Origin: Alphaproteobacteria bacterium
GTDB taxonomy: Bacteria > Pseudomonadota > Alphaproteobacteria > Reyranellales > Reyranellaceae
DNA: 64,000 nt
Assembly: GCA_017308235.1 (NCBI GenBank)
Contig: JAFKFL010000012.1
Coordinates: forward strand, 248,001 to 312,000
Direction: 5' to 3'
The position numbers were made by a program, and so were the translations under genes. Positions 63,106-64,000 of the stretch are shown here, one piece after another (positions within the stretch are counted from its first letter, which is position 1; each line of letters begins with the position of its first letter). Under the pieces are notes generated by a model. The model was not told where the DNA came from. It saw nothing but the letters and a program-made list of their open reading frames with translations, and did not search any database.

Positions 63106-64000
63106 CCCCGCGCGTCTTCTTCTACGTGCAGCATCTGCTGGGTATCGGCCATTTGCGCCGCGCGGCTGTCCTGGCGCGGACCCTGGCCGAGGGTGGCTTC
63201 GACGTGCTTTTGGTCTCCGGCGGTGCGCCGTTGACGCTTGAGCTCGGGAGGGCACGCCTGCACCAGCTGCCTCCGGTCCGGGCGCGCGACGAAGGGTTGC
63301 GCGAGTTGGTCCGGCTCGACGGTGCGCCGATCGATTCGGCCTTTCGCACGGCCCGTGCGCAGGAGTTGGTGTCTCTCTTGCATGCCGAAGCGCCGTCCGT
63401 CGTGATCACCGAGCAATTTCCTTTTGGCCGAACGCAGCTGCGCTTCGAGCTCGTGCCCCTCCTTGAGGCGGCGCGCGCGCTGCACCGGCGGCCGCTGATC
63501 GTCTCGTCGGTCCGCGATGTCATGCGCCGGACGGTCTCGCCGCAGCGCGTCGCGGAAACGCTCGAAATGCTCGACGCCTTCGATCTCGTGCTGATCCATG
63601 CCGATCCCAGGATTGCCGACTTCGGTGCGAGCTTTGCCGCCTGGGACCGCATCGCCGCGCGCGCGGTCTATACCGGTTACGTCGCGTCGCCGGATCGCGG
63701 GACGTCGGCAAGCGACGCCGGCAAGGACGAGGTCGTCGTTTCTGTGGGCGGTGGCGCGGTTGGCGCGCCGCTCCTCAAGGCAGCGCTTGCGGCCCGCCGG
63801 CAAAGTGCGCTCGCGGACCGTCGCTGGCGGCTCCTGGTCGGCGCCAATCTCTCCGATGCCGACCGCGGGGCGCTGGGCGGACAGGACGGCGTCGTCATCG
63901 AGCCGGCGCGCACCGATTTCCCGACGCTGCTCGCCAACGCGGCGCTCTCGATCTCCCAGGCCGGCTACAACACCGTGGTCGACGTCCTGCGCTTCGCCGA
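63102..64000 (+). CDS. Glycosyltransferase, MurG-like (COG4671 type), 3' end outside window
   Basis: This frame begins at ATG 63102, overlapping the phosphatase stop (ATGA), and stays open to the last base, about 300 codons. It starts RVFFYVQHLLGIGHLRRAAVLARTLAEGGFDVLLVSGG, the same architecture as the protein at 58702, with VVITEQFPFGRTQLRFEL, PLIVSSVRDVM, VVVSVGGGAVGAPLL and ISQAGYNTVVDVLRFA near the cut (donor-site QAGYNT). It is a predicted GT-B glycosyltransferase acting in the cytoplasm. The cluster evidently continues beyond the window. Confidence 0.85.
   Translation, partial: MTPRVFFYVQHLLGIGHLRRAAVLARTLAEGGFDVLLVSGGAPLTLELGRARLHQLPPVRARDEGLRELVRLDGAPIDSAFRTARAQELVSLLHAEAPSVVITEQFPFGRTQLRFELVPLLEAARALHRRPLIVSSVRDVMRRTVSPQRVAETLEMLDAFDLVLIHADPRIADFGASFAAWDRIAARAVYTGYVASPDRGTSASDAGKDEVVVSVGGGAVGAPLLKAALAARRQSALADRRWRLLVGANLSDADRGALGGQDGVVIEPARTDFPTLLANAALSISQAGYNTVVDVLRFA

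Overview
The window looks like chromosomal DNA of a GC-rich, free-living alphaproteobacterium. Three things support this: the order mnmG-rsmG-parA-parB near holA and leuS, the hrcA / rph-rdgB-hemW block, and an encapsulated ferritin closely resembling the one described from Rhodospirillum rubrum. A Reyranella-like or other Rhodospirillales/Hyphomicrobiales-type organism is my best guess, not a proven assignment. I see no rRNA, tRNA, CRISPR array, prophage or intact insertion sequence.

Layout. 1-2742: end of mnmG, rsmG (with a parS site inside it), parA and parB, the chromosome segregation locus. 2865-6058: a LysR regulator divergent from a flavin-dependent phenol hydroxylase and an extradiol-dioxygenase-like VOC protein, a probable aromatic catabolic unit. 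6096-12974: two paralogous hybrid histidine kinases and an OmpR-type response regulator. 13084-14285: a two-gene ferritin/encapsulin iron-storage compartment. 14328-18834 (minus): holA, leuS and a DUF3576 lipoprotein. 19238-20605: a porin with a strong terminator. 20691-24377 (minus): lutABC lactate oxidation plus a methyltransferase. 24486-29544 (minus): MltA, a Tim44-like protein, a class III nucleotide cyclase, a methyltransferase and a metallo-beta-lactamase-fold hydrolase. 29750-35636: hspQ, a solute-binding protein, hemW-rdgB-rph, divergent hrcA, a 53-residue membrane protein and an NTF2-like protein.

35794-41750: two tandem autotransporters with almost the same beta-barrel but different passengers. 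41772-49223: accessory and housekeeping genes: serine hydrolase, MFS pump, L,D-transpeptidase, a FAH-family hydrolase with a probable internal deletion, TetR with a double operator, zinc peptidase, xthA and a GlsB-type membrane protein. 49377-53173: a sulfate/thiosulfate ABC importer. 53174-54767: a small, more AT-rich patch with a cyclase remnant, an ABC substrate-binding protein, a frameshifted monooxygenase and repeats. 54780-64000: a divergent locus holding an odd ABC-family protein, a cyclic-nucleotide-binding protein and a methyltransferase on one side, and glycosyltransferases plus a histidine phosphatase on the other. It looks like an undescribed glycan-making or glycan-exporting system.

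The most unusual signals are: the ABC protein at 55791-58526, whose nucleotide-binding domain carries a roughly 300-residue insertion with an internal repeat and has substitutions in Walker A, signature, Walker B and the switch histidine; two families of small palindromic repeats whose copies differ by compensatory changes, one of which supplies the start of hemW; -10 boxes sitting six bases before the start codons of hspQ and hrcA, predicting leaderless mRNAs; homogenised kinase paralogues; and two recently damaged genes.
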